26,619 nt of DNA from CAKVLS01 sp045605365 (GTDB lineage Bacteria; Bacillota; Clostridia; Christensenellales; UBA1242), in the NCBI GenBank assembly GCA_045605365.1, contig JAZUPV010000101.1, positions 1 through 26,619 on the forward strand, read 5' to 3'. The position numbers and the translations under genes are program-made. Shown one piece after another: positions 1 through 7,405 of the stretch. The first letter of the stretch is position 1. Every line of letters starts with the position of its first letter. A model generated the notes under the pieces. That model did no database searches, was not told where the DNA came from, and was given only the letters and a program-made list of their open reading frames with translations.

Positions 1-320
1 TGAAATACACAACGTTTGCCACCCAATAATCTAAGGTATTTTAAACAACTTAAAATATAACCATAAGATTTTTCTAGCAGCACTTCGTCAGTACCGGCAA
101 AGTTAATATAATATGGTGCGTGAACACTAATTTCTACACCATACTCTTTTGCCTTCTCGCCAAGTGCAATAGCTGTATTTTCGTTCATATTGACACCACG
201 ACTAAAAGGATACTCATAGGCTGTCAAACCTTTTTTTGATAGCCAACCCGGAGCTTGCATACTTGCTTTATTTTCTTGATAAAACCATTCGCAGTTGCCT
301 GCTGGACCAAATTTAATCAT
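1..320 (-). CDS. Endonuclease IV-like TIM-barrel protein, N-terminal part (runs off the window)
   Basis: This reading frame opens with ATG at 320 and stays open for 106 codons to the window edge, so only the N-terminal third or so is present. The protein starts MIKFGPAGN, and has a YEYPFSRGV stretch near residue 40 and SVHAPYYINFAG near residues 68-79. These are the first strands of the AP endonuclease family 2 / xylose-isomerase-like TIM barrel, in the clostridial and archaeal endonuclease IV-like subgroup. The His of VHAPYY is expected to be a metal ligand. Such proteins incise DNA at abasic sites with bound zinc, but some relatives are sugar-phosphate isomerases, so the substrate is not certain. 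It follows truB by 6 nt and is probably the last-reached gene of the rimP-nusA-infB operon visible here. In many Bacillota ribF sits in this place instead. Confidence 0.8.
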   Translation of the reverse strand, partial: MIKFGPAGNCEWFYQENKASMQAPGWLSKKGLTAYEYPFSRGVNMNENTAIALGEKAKEYGVEISVHAPYYINFAGTDEVLLEKSYGYILSCLKYLRLLGGKRCVF

Positions 321-326
321 AATAAC

Positions 327-1181
327 CTACTCTTTTAAATAAGTCTTTATCTTAATCTCAGTTTGTTTTATTTCTACAATGCCTACAACAACATTCTCAC
401 ATATTGCCAAAAACTCACCATCTTTGTATCTAATGTTTGTTTTTAAACCTTTTAACAATCTGTCAAAAAGTTGTTTAGACATATCAAAAATCTTCATATC
501 GCTTAGTGCAGTTTTCAAATCTACAAGGTTATTCTCGACATCTTGCAATGTTAAGTTTTCTAATTCAACACTTTCAGTTAAGTTAAACTTGCCACATTGA
601 GTTCTAATAAGATTGGTCATTGTAGCGACACAACCTAAACTCTCTGCTAAGTCTCTACACAAACTACGTATATATGTACCCGCAGAACACTCTATATCAA
701 AAACAAAAGTTTTGTCATCGAGTTGTTCTAATAAGTCAAATCTATAAACGGTGATACGTTTTGGTTTTAGTTCAAAATCAACACCTTGCCTAGCCAGTTC
801 ATAAGCCCTAACACCGCCAATACTTTTTGCTGAATATTTAGGCGGATATTGTTCTAACTCGCCTTTTAACCCAGCCAAAGCGTCTAAAACAGCTTGTTTT
901 GGTGGATATTTTGTATTTTGCTCTAAAACTTCACCTTCGCTATCTAGAGTTGTAGTCAACTTACCAAACTCAAAAGTCGCAGTGTAACGTTTTGTTTTGT
1001 TTAAAAAATAATCAAATAGCCTAGTTGCCTTGCCAATACATATCGGCAAAACCCCACTAGCCAATGGGTCTAATGTGCCTAGGTGCCCTACCTTGTCTTG
1101 ATGTGTAAGTTTTTTTACACGAACAACAACTTGGCTACTTGACATACCAGATGGTTTGTTTATATTAATTATCCCTATCAT
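327..1181 (-). CDS. truB: tRNA pseudouridine(55) synthase TruB
   Basis: A 284-residue protein that isomerises U55 in the T-loop of tRNAs to pseudouridine. The N-terminus reads MIGIININKPSGMSS, the typical TruB opening. The catalytic motif is GHLGTLDPLASGVLP at residues 32-46, with Asp38 as nucleophile. YPPKYSAKSIGGVRAYELAR around residues 113-132 and the CSAGTYIRSLCRDLAE segment around 162-178 are also characteristic. The C-terminus is a short PUA-like domain, and length fits the family. The ATG start lies inside the end of the upstream DHH gene (17-bp overlap), which suggests translational coupling. It belongs to the nusA-infB operon, where truB normally follows rbfA and nrnA. Confidence 0.96.
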   Translation of the reverse strand: MIGIININKPSGMSSSQVVVRVKKLTHQDKVGHLGTLDPLASGVLPICIGKATRLFDYFLNKTKRYTATFEFGKLTTTLDSEGEVLEQNTKYPPKQAVLDALAGLKGELEQYPPKYSAKSIGGVRAYELARQGVDFELKPKRITVYRFDLLEQLDDKTFVFDIECSAGTYIRSLCRDLAESLGCVATMTNLIRTQCGKFNLTESVELENLTLQDVENNLVDLKTALSDMKIFDMSKQLFDRLLKGLKTNIRYKDGEFLAICENVVVGIVEIKQTEIKIKTYLKE

Positions 1182-2136
1182 GCTTATCCAACTCTACCTT
1201 ACAAGCTTCTATAAGTTTATCTAAGTTAGCCTTGTATTCACCTTCAAATCGACAGCCAGAAGCCATCTTATGACCACCACCACCAAATTGAGTAGCAATC
1301 TCTTGAACATTTGCATAGATATTTGATCTTAGTGCCACAGAATAAACTTTAGGTTCTTTTTCGACAATTTTTAGTATAATCTCGTTACCTTCGATACCAG
1401 TTAAAAATTCAAATATACCTGCAGTTTCTACAATGTCGGCGATTTTTCTATATTCTTTAAAAGGTATAAACACAACCAAAATTTTATCATTATAATAATA
1501 TTGCAAATGCTTAAAGCAATATTGATAAAAGTCCATTTGCTTTTTTGGTTTATACTTAAACAAGTAAAAGTTAGTCATCTCAAGGTCAAACTTTTTACTT
1601 ATCAAACTACCCGCTACTCTATGGCAACCAGCTGTAGTATTGGTGTTTTTAAAACAACCAGTATCTGTAGCTGTGCCAGCATATAGTAAGGTCGCTATTT
1701 CTTTTGAGATTTTTACTTTTAACCCTTTGATAATTTTGTATACCAAATCACATGTGCTTGGACTATCAGTATTGACAAATCTTAGATTAAATCTGTACTT
1801 TTCTCTAATGTGATGGTCTATACACATTTTTGTTGGTAGTTTTTCAAAGTCTTGTGCATATCTACCTGTTCTGTATGGCATATTGCAATCTACCAAAACA
1901 CCTACTTGTACATCTTGCAAAACAGAAACATCTTGACATAGGTCAGCCTGTAAAAACTCTAAGTTTTTTGTAGGTACGCCGTCACAAAAAACGTATACTG
2001 TCTTGCCCAAACTCTCTAGTGCAAGTTTAAGGGCTTTTGTAGAACCTAATGCATCAGCGTCAGGACTAATATGTGTAAATAGTGCAAAAGAATCGTATGA
2101 CTTCAAAAAACTTGTAACTTTTTTTATTGAAATCAT
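1165..2136 (-). CDS. nrnA: DHH/DHHA1 phosphoesterase, NrnA-like (nanoRNase / pAp or c-di-nucleotide phosphodiesterase)
   Basis: A 323-residue DHH-family phosphoesterase. Motif I is HISPDADALGS (residues 22-32; His22, Asp26 and Asp28 bind Mn). Asp83 sits in LVDCN, and the name-giving IDHH is at 106-109. The DHHA1 substrate-binding domain ends with FGGGGHKMASGC near residues 284-295. NrnA enzymes degrade 2-5 nt RNA oligomers, dephosphorylate pAp and in some species hydrolyse pApA; which activity dominates cannot be read from the sequence. The start overlaps the rbfA stop by 4 bp (ATGA type), so the two are probably co-translated. The rbfA-nrnA-truB order is common in Bacillota. Confidence 0.93.
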   Translation of the reverse strand: MISIKKVTSFLKSYDSFALFTHISPDADALGSTKALKLALESLGKTVYVFCDGVPTKNLEFLQADLCQDVSVLQDVQVGVLVDCNMPYRTGRYAQDFEKLPTKMCIDHHIREKYRFNLRFVNTDSPSTCDLVYKIIKGLKVKISKEIATLLYAGTATDTGCFKNTNTTAGCHRVAGSLISKKFDLEMTNFYLFKYKPKKQMDFYQYCFKHLQYYYNDKILVVFIPFKEYRKIADIVETAGIFEFLTGIEGNEIILKIVEKEPKVYSVALRSNIYANVQEIATQFGGGGHKMASGCRFEGEYKANLDKLIEACKVELDKHDRDN

Positions 2137-2492
2137 TCTTCATCCTCCACAGGTTGAATATCTAGCGAGTTGATAATTTTGTTTATTTTGTCGCTATATT
2201 CGATACCATCGTCAAGAACAAAAATCAACTTTGGTATTTCTCTTAATTTTATGCTAGAAGCAAGGCATTTTCTAATAAATCCGCTTGCAGAATTTATCGC
2301 TTCAAAAGCCTTCTCCTTTTCTTTGTCGTATATACTAACATATACTTTGCAGAACTTAAGGTCTTGTGTAGTGTCTACATGCAAGACACTTACAAAACCA
2401 GTTATGCGTGTATCATTAACTTTGTTATTGATAATTAATGATAGTTCTTTTTGTATTTGAGAGTTTATTCTTTCTAGTCTTGTTGCTGACAT
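2133..2492 (-). CDS. rbfA: 30S ribosome-binding factor RbfA
   Basis: A 119-residue late 30S assembly factor that helps 16S rRNA 5'-end maturation. The opening MSATRLERINSQIQKELSLII, the central VSVLHVDTTQDLKFCKVYVS strand and the IPKLIFVLDDGIEYSDKINKII C-terminus match the KH-like RbfA fold along its whole length. AGGAG sits directly upstream of the ATG. It lies 15 nt after infB and overlaps the next gene by 4 bp, the standard position in the nusA-infB operon. Confidence 0.95.
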   Translation of the reverse strand: MSATRLERINSQIQKELSLIINNKVNDTRITGFVSVLHVDTTQDLKFCKVYVSIYDKEKEKAFEAINSASGFIRKCLASSIKLREIPKLIFVLDDGIEYSDKINKIINSLDIQPVEDEE

Positions 2493-2507
2493 AATCTCTC
2501 CTTTTAA

Positions 2508-5072
2508 TTAGTCAATTTGTATTTTTTCTCTTACGCTACACTCGATGATATCACCTTCTAAGATGTCGTTAAAACCATCTATTTTGATACCACATTCAAA
2601 GCCAGACAATACTTCTTTTGCATCGTCCTTTTCTTTCTTTAAGGTAGCGATTTTACCTTCAAATACTACATTGTCTTTACGCAATACTTTAACAAGTCCG
2701 TTACGTACAATTTTGCCATCAAGTACACGGCAACCTGCAACAGTACCGATACTGCTAATCTTAAATAGCATTCTAACTTCTGCATGACCGACAACTTTTT
2801 CTTCATATTTAGGAGCAGCCATACCTTTGATAGCATGTTCTACGTCGTCAAGTGCTTCGTAAATGATGCTATATTGTCTTATTTCTACTCCGCTATGTTC
2901 TGCCAAAGACAAGGCTTTGTTATCAGTTTTGATATTGAAACCAATAATAATAGCATTTGATACTTGAGCAAGTTGAACGTCAGTTTCTGTAACGGCACCA
3001 ACTGCGCTGTGTATAACTTTTACTTCAGCTTCGTCAGAGTTTACTTTAGACAACATTTGTTTTAATGCTTCTGCAGAACCTTGAACGTCTGACTTGATGA
3101 TAAGGTTAAGAACTTTCTTATCTTCACTTGGAGAGTGATTTAAGAAATCATCAAGGCTTGTGCCAAGACCTTTTTCTGCCATTTCGTTAGCCATCTTAGC
3201 TTTACGCTCTTGAATAACGTTTTTACTTAATTTTTCGTCAACGGCTTGAACTTTGTCGCCAACGTTAGGTACGTTGTCAAAACCAAGTATAGATACTGGT
3301 GTTGAAGGACCTGCTTTAACAATGTTTTTGCCTTTGTCGTCAATCATTGCTCTTACACGACCAAAGCAGAAACCAGAAACAACAGTGTCACCGATTTTTA
3401 AAGTACCATTATTAACAATAACGTTAGCTACTGGACCTTTACCTTTGTCAAGGCGAGCTTCTACTACGGTAGCAACTGCACCTTTGTCTTTGTTAGCACG
3501 TAAGTCTTGCATTTCTGCTACTAACAATATCATCTCCAAAAGTTTATCTATACCAGTACCAGCTTTTGCAGAGATAGGCACCATAATTGCGTCACCGCCC
3601 CATTCTTCTGGTAAAACTTCATACTCGGTAAGTTGTTGTTTGATTCTGTCTATATTAGCTTCTGGCTTATCAATTTTGTTGATAGCAACTATCATAGGTA
3701 CTTTAGCTGCTTTGATATGATTGATAGCTTCGACAGTTTGTGGTTTTACACCGTCATCAGCAGCTACGATAAGAACTGCCAAGTCAGTGATTTGTGCACC
3801 TCTTGCACGCATACTTGTAAACGCTGCGTGTCCAGGAGTATCAATAAATGTTATCTTTTCGTTATTCCAAGTGATAGAATAAGCACCGATGTGTTGTGTT
3901 ATACCACCGGCTTCGCCAGAGATAACGTTTGTTTTACGAATATAGTCAAGCAAAGATGTTTTACCGTGGTCAACGTGACCCATAACAGTAACGATAGGTG
4001 GACGACGTTCTAAGTTGGCATCTTTATCTTCGCTAGTTGTTTCTGTAAGTTGTTCTTCGTATGTTTTGTCTAGTTTGAACTCTAGTGTGATACCAAGTTC
4101 GTTAGCAACAAGTTCTGCCGCAGTAAAGTCTATAGTACTGTTGATTGTTGCCATAATACCAAGCCCCATAAGTTGCTTGATAATTTCTGTAACTGGCTTG
4201 CCGATTTTTTCTGACAATACTTTTACAGTAAGATTAGGGGTGGTAATCACTGCATTAGTAATTGCTGTATAAACTTGTTGAACTTCTTGTTTTGGTTTTT
4301 TGATTTTTAGTTTTCTTGTAACCATACGTTCTTCAATATTACGTTCTTCAACAAGTCCACGGCTAAGTAGTTGTTTTTTGTTAAGTTTTTTGTCTTCTTG
4401 TGGTCTGTCGTGAGTTTTCTTTTTGTTAGAATAATCTCTTTCTTTATTAACAAATACACTTGCTGCACTTGTTAAGTCTGCCTTTGCAGTTTTTGCAGAA
4501 CCAAAAGAAGGTTTTGGACCTAGCGGCTTTTTGTCCCTAGGTTGATTGTTGTTAAACTTATTGTTAGGATTAAATCTTTGACCTTGAGCATTTTTATCGC
4601 CTTGAGCATTGTTAAATCTAGGTCTGTCTTGATTGTTAAATCTGCCACGACCCTCTTGATTGTTGTTATAAACAGGACGTTGTTGATTGTTGCCTTGCCA
4701 GATAGGTCTTTGACCAGCTTGTTTTTGTTGTGGAGCTGGTTGTTTTTGTTCGACAACTCTTGGCTTTTCGGCTGGTTGTTGAACTTCAACTTTTTGTTGT
4801 GGTTTTTCTTCGACAACTTTTTCTACCGGCTTAACTTCTTCTGCTTTTGCTCTTTCGGCTTTGATTGCTTCTTGTTTTTGAGCAAGTTCTCTAGCCTTTT
4901 TGATGTCAGCATATTTTTCTTTTAAGCCATCATAAAAACTAGACAACTGTTGTTTTGCCTTTTTTACTTCTTTAAATAATGTTGGTACACCACTATCACT
5001 ATTTAGTTTTGCAACTAGTTTAATGTTGTCCAAATTTTGTTGATTTTGTTTTTCTTTAACGATTTCTGCCAA
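2508..5072 (-). CDS. infB: Translation initiation factor IF-2
   Basis: An 854-residue GTPase that places initiator fMet-tRNA on the 30S subunit and promotes subunit joining. The G domain carries GHVDHGKT at residues 365-372, DTPGHAAF about 45 residues later, and AINKIDKP as the NKxD motif. The C-terminal domains II, III and the fMet-tRNA-binding domain IV follow (GTVAGCRVLDGKIVRNG near the end). The first 260 residues are poorly conserved: a coiled, charged segment (about 30-80), a Pro/Gln/Val part (83-125) and an Asn/Gln/Arg/Gly-rich part (125-185). An IF2_N-like winged domain lies at about 270-335. The start is TTG at 5072, 1 nt after the ylxQ stop, with AGGGGTG 7 nt upstream; the next possible ATG would delete most of the IF2_N region. 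Confidence 0.97.
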   Translation of the reverse strand: MAEIVKEKQNQQNLDNIKLVAKLNSDSGVPTLFKEVKKAKQQLSSFYDGLKEKYADIKKARELAQKQEAIKAERAKAEEVKPVEKVVEEKPQQKVEVQQPAEKPRVVEQKQPAPQQKQAGQRPIWQGNNQQRPVYNNNQEGRGRFNNQDRPRFNNAQGDKNAQGQRFNPNNKFNNNQPRDKKPLGPKPSFGSAKTAKADLTSAASVFVNKERDYSNKKKTHDRPQEDKKLNKKQLLSRGLVEERNIEERMVTRKLKIKKPKQEVQQVYTAITNAVITTPNLTVKVLSEKIGKPVTEIIKQLMGLGIMATINSTIDFTAAELVANELGITLEFKLDKTYEEQLTETTSEDKDANLERRPPIVTVMGHVDHGKTSLLDYIRKTNVISGEAGGITQHIGAYSITWNNEKITFIDTPGHAAFTSMRARGAQITDLAVLIVAADDGVKPQTVEAINHIKAAKVPMIVAINKIDKPEANIDRIKQQLTEYEVLPEEWGGDAIMVPISAKAGTGIDKLLEMILLVAEMQDLRANKDKGAVATVVEARLDKGKGPVANVIVNNGTLKIGDTVVSGFCFGRVRAMIDDKGKNIVKAGPSTPVSILGFDNVPNVGDKVQAVDEKLSKNVIQERKAKMANEMAEKGLGTSLDDFLNHSPSEDKKVLNLIIKSDVQGSAEALKQMLSKVNSDEAEVKVIHSAVGAVTETDVQLAQVSNAIIIGFNIKTDNKALSLAEHSGVEIRQYSIIYEALDDVEHAIKGMAAPKYEEKVVGHAEVRMLFKISSIGTVAGCRVLDGKIVRNGLVKVLRKDNVVFEGKIATLKKEKDDAKEVLSGFECGIKIDGFNDILEGDIIECSVREKIQID

Positions 5073-5073
5073 A

Positions 5074-5388
5074 TTAATTCACCCCTACTAATATGTCTAA
5101 TGCATTATCAATAATTGCTTGAGCAAGACTGTGGTTTTTGATGCCGACCATCTTGCAGTTGTCTAAATGTAACAGCTCCGACAATGTATTGTTGTTGGTT
5201 GTCATCACTGTACAGTTTTTGTTTTTTTCTCTCAAATTCTTTGCTATTGTCAATGACTTGTCGTTGGCTGTTTTGCAAAGAATTATCAAATATAACTTTT
5301 TGTTATAATCTCTTAAATTGTCTATACCATATATTATGTTGTTGCTTTTTATAGCAAAACCTAAATAGGTTGATACTTTATTCTCCAA
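5074..5388 (-). CDS. ylxQ: YlxQ, L7Ae/L30e-family putative RNA-binding protein
   Basis: A 104-residue protein of the L7Ae/L30e fold, which binds kink-turn RNA. The first helix and strand (YLGFAIKSNNIIYGIDNL) and the central LYLIILCKTANDKS match the family. Asn-rich loops are present. The predicted start is TTG at 5388, supported by GGAGG 6 nt upstream; it lies 11 bp inside the end of ylxR in another frame. The ylxR-ylxQ pair between nusA and infB is a hallmark of the Bacillota operon. Its exact cellular role is not settled. Confidence 0.88.
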   Translation of the reverse strand: MENKVSTYLGFAIKSNNIIYGIDNLRDYNKKLYLIILCKTANDKSLTIAKNLREKNKNCTVMTTNNNTLSELLHLDNCKMVGIKNHSLAQAIIDNALDILVGVN

Positions 5389-5635
5389 GCATATCCTCCA
5401 AAAGCTTGTAGTTTTCGTCTGGTATGTTAGACTTAAAAGCTTTGTTTAAAGTTTTAGTTTTTATACACTTGGTTATACACTCTTTGTTGTTGCAGATATA
5501 GGCACCCCTGCCGTTTGCTTTGAAAGTGTCGTCTATAAATACTTGGTTATCTTTGTTTTTTACTACCCTAACAAGTTCTTGCTTAGGTTTCATTTGTCTG
5601 CAAACTATACACATTCTAAGTGGTGTATCTTTCAT
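5378..5635 (-). CDS. ylxR: YlxR/RnpM family nucleic-acid-binding protein
   Basis: An 85-residue protein starting MKDTPLRMCIVCRQMKPKQELVR, followed by GRGAYICNNKECITKCIK near residues 44-61. These are the conserved YlxR signatures (R-x-C-x-x-C and GRGAY). The family member in Bacillus subtilis has been described as RnpM, a modulator of RNase P, and other studies implicate it in transcription control; either could apply here. Gene order nusA-ylxR-ylxQ-infB is conserved. Confidence 0.92.
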   Translation of the reverse strand: MKDTPLRMCIVCRQMKPKQELVRVVKNKDNQVFIDDTFKANGRGAYICNNKECITKCIKTKTLNKAFKSNIPDENYKLLEDMLGE

Positions 5636-5659
5636 AACAACCTCTTTTGTTTTTTAATA

Positions 5660-6817
5660 TTATTCGTCTAAATCAGACATTATATCCATATCAATATCGT
5701 CGATAGTGTCGTCACCGATATCATATACTTCTGGTTCTTTGTTTAAGAACAAGTCACCATCTATACTCTTAGCTGCAGTTTCGCTCTTAACGTCTATCTT
5801 CCAACCAGTAAGTTTAACTGCAAGTCTAACGTTTTGACCGTTTTTGCCGATAGCTAAAGAAAGTTTGTCATCTTTAACAACTGCACGTGCTGTTTTGTCG
5901 CCTTCAAGAGCATAAACTGTATCAACTTTTGCTGGGCTAAGTGCTCTTGCGATATATTCTAGTGGATTTTCTGACCATTCGATAATGTCGATTTTTTCGC
6001 CGTTAAGTTCTGCAACGATTGCATTAACACGCATACCTTTGTTACCAACACAAGCACCGATTGGGTCAAGGTTTGAGTTAGTAGTATAAACTGACATCTT
6101 TGTACGGTAACCAGCTTCACGTACGATATTTTTGATTTCTACTTCGCCATTTTCGATCTCTGGTACTTCTAGTTCAAACAATCTCTTAACAAAACCTGCA
6201 TTGCTACGAGATACTGGTACGCAAGTTGCTTTCATATTTTCTTTGATAGGTTTTACATATACTTTTAATCTTGCGCCTACTTGATATGTCTCGCCAGGGA
6301 TTTGGTCTTTTTCTTGCAAAACACCTTCTGTTTGAGTACCTGGTATTTCTACATATACACTACCTGCTTCTACACGTCTAATAATGCAAGTGATAAGTTC
6401 GTTTTGTTTTTCAGATAGTTCGTCTATAGCTACTTGATGTTCTGCCTCTCTTAATCTTTGCATAACAACTTGTCTTGCGATTTGAGCAGAAATACGACCA
6501 AAGTCTTTTGGTGTAACTTCTTCCATAACAGTATCGCCAACTTTATAAGACTTTTTGATTTGTTTTGCTTCTTCTAAAGTCATTTGTTTGTCTGGATCTT
6601 CGATAGCGTCTTCATTTTCTACAATTGTTTTGTAACTGTATACTTTGATAGTGTGCTTTTCTGGGTTAAGTTTTACTTCTGCAGATTTTGCTTCGCCAAA
6701 ATTTTTCTTATAAGCAGAAGTAAGAGCTAGCTCTAGAGATTCAATAAAATACTCTTTATTGATTTTCTTTTCTTTTTCTAAATCATCAAGTGCGTTAAAA
6801 AAATCTTTGTTTATCAT
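5660..6817 (-). CDS. nusA: Transcription termination/antitermination factor NusA
   Basis: A 385-residue RNA polymerase-associated factor that modulates pausing, intrinsic termination and antitermination. The N-terminal RNAP-binding domain spans roughly residues 1-130 (starts MINKDFFNALDDLEKEK). The S1 domain is about 135-200 (CIIRRVEAGSVYVEIPGTQ). KH1 follows (DPIGACVGNKGMRVNAIVAE) and then KH2 (LAIGKNGQNVRLAVKLTGWK). The last 30 residues are a very acidic tail rich in Asp; there are no E. coli-type C-terminal AR repeats, as usual in Bacillota. It is the second gene after the rimP promoter, 15 nt after rimP. Confidence 0.97.
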   Translation of the reverse strand: MINKDFFNALDDLEKEKKINKEYFIESLELALTSAYKKNFGEAKSAEVKLNPEKHTIKVYSYKTIVENEDAIEDPDKQMTLEEAKQIKKSYKVGDTVMEEVTPKDFGRISAQIARQVVMQRLREAEHQVAIDELSEKQNELITCIIRRVEAGSVYVEIPGTQTEGVLQEKDQIPGETYQVGARLKVYVKPIKENMKATCVPVSRSNAGFVKRLFELEVPEIENGEVEIKNIVREAGYRTKMSVYTTNSNLDPIGACVGNKGMRVNAIVAELNGEKIDIIEWSENPLEYIARALSPAKVDTVYALEGDKTARAVVKDDKLSLAIGKNGQNVRLAVKLTGWKIDVKSETAAKSIDGDLFLNKEPEVYDIGDDTIDDIDMDIMSDLDE

Positions 6818-6832
6818 TGTTTTTAATTTCTC

Positions 6833-7300
6833 CTAAAATTTTATATATGGTTGACAGACAGCAATTTTTTGTCTTGGTATGTCCAATGTTTGATTGTCAA
6901 GTTGTAAGGTAACTTTGTCCGCATCAAACTGTTTCAAAATGCCAACAAACTCTTTTTTACCTTCATATACTGCGTATAGTTTGACAACGATTTCTTTGTC
7001 TAGATAACGTTCATAATCTCTCTCATACTTAAACGGTCTATCTAAACTAAGCGAAGACACATTAAGTGTATACGAAGCGCCGTTTGTAGGATCAAGCTCA
7101 TCTAAAGGTGCGTCTATAGCACGATGAACTATCTCGCAATCGTTGATTGTGATAGGACTAAGATCTTTTTTTGCCAAAAACACAGTAAGATTCATACCGG
7201 TATTTTTTTTGGCATACTCCACATCAGCAAGCTCATAACCTAGCCCGTCTACAATAGGTGAAATATAGTCTATTACCATTTTTTCAGTTTTGCTTGGCAT
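6833..7300 (-). CDS. rimP: Ribosome maturation factor RimP
   Basis: A 155-residue protein needed for 30S subunit maturation. The N-terminal half (VIDYISPIVDGLGYELADVEYAKK, DCEIVHRAIDAPLDE) and the C-terminal Sm-like half (YLDKEIVVKLYAVYEGKKEFVGIL) match RimP over its full length. The RLDRPF-type motif appears as SLSLDRPFKYERDYERY. AGGGGG lies just upstream of the ATG. It is the first gene of the rimP-nusA-ylxR-ylxQ-infB operon and has its own promoter and leader hairpin. Confidence 0.94.
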   Translation of the reverse strand: MPSKTEKMVIDYISPIVDGLGYELADVEYAKKNTGMNLTVFLAKKDLSPITINDCEIVHRAIDAPLDELDPTNGASYTLNVSSLSLDRPFKYERDYERYLDKEIVVKLYAVYEGKKEFVGILKQFDADKVTLQLDNQTLDIPRQKIAVCQPYIKF

Positions 7301-7319
7301 AATACCCCCTAACTAACAA

Positions 7320-7345
7320 TTAAGAGTGGGTCGCCCCACTCTTAA
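7320..7345 (-). promoter_or_regulatory. Leader hairpin of the rimP-nusA operon (possible attenuator)
   Basis: A perfect 11-bp inverted repeat (TTAAGAGTGGG, 4-nt loop, CCCACTCTTAA on the plus strand). It lies between the predicted transcription start near 7362 and the rimP ribosome binding site near 7304-7310. On the transcript the stem is followed by an interrupted U-rich stretch (UUGUUAGUU). It could be an intrinsic terminator/attenuator of the operon or the terminator of the PolC-like gene upstream. Confidence 0.6.
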
Positions 7346-7369
7346 CAAGCATCATATATAAGCATATGT

Positions 7370-7398
7370 ATTATAACATATAGTATTATAGATTTCAA
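7370..7398 (-). promoter_or_regulatory. Sigma-A-type promoter for rimP-nusA-infB
   Basis: On the minus strand TTGAAA (7398-7393) is followed by a 17-nt spacer and a perfect TATAAT (7375-7370). The start of transcription would be near 7362, giving a leader of about 60 nt. It begins 8 nt beyond the stop codon of the PolC-like gene. Confidence 0.75.
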
Positions 7399-7405
7399 GT
7401 ATTAA

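Noticed and set aside
4540..4800. Repeated Asn/Gln codons in infB as a possible DNA repeat array
   Set aside because: The repeats are irregular at DNA level and in frame; they encode a low-complexity linker.
3253..4925. Several plus-strand open frames opposite infB (and similar ones opposite cysteine desulfurase, hslU and topA)
   Set aside because: They are mirror frames of conserved genes, with no ribosome binding sites, no recognisable domains and biased Ser/Leu/Ile/Phe composition.
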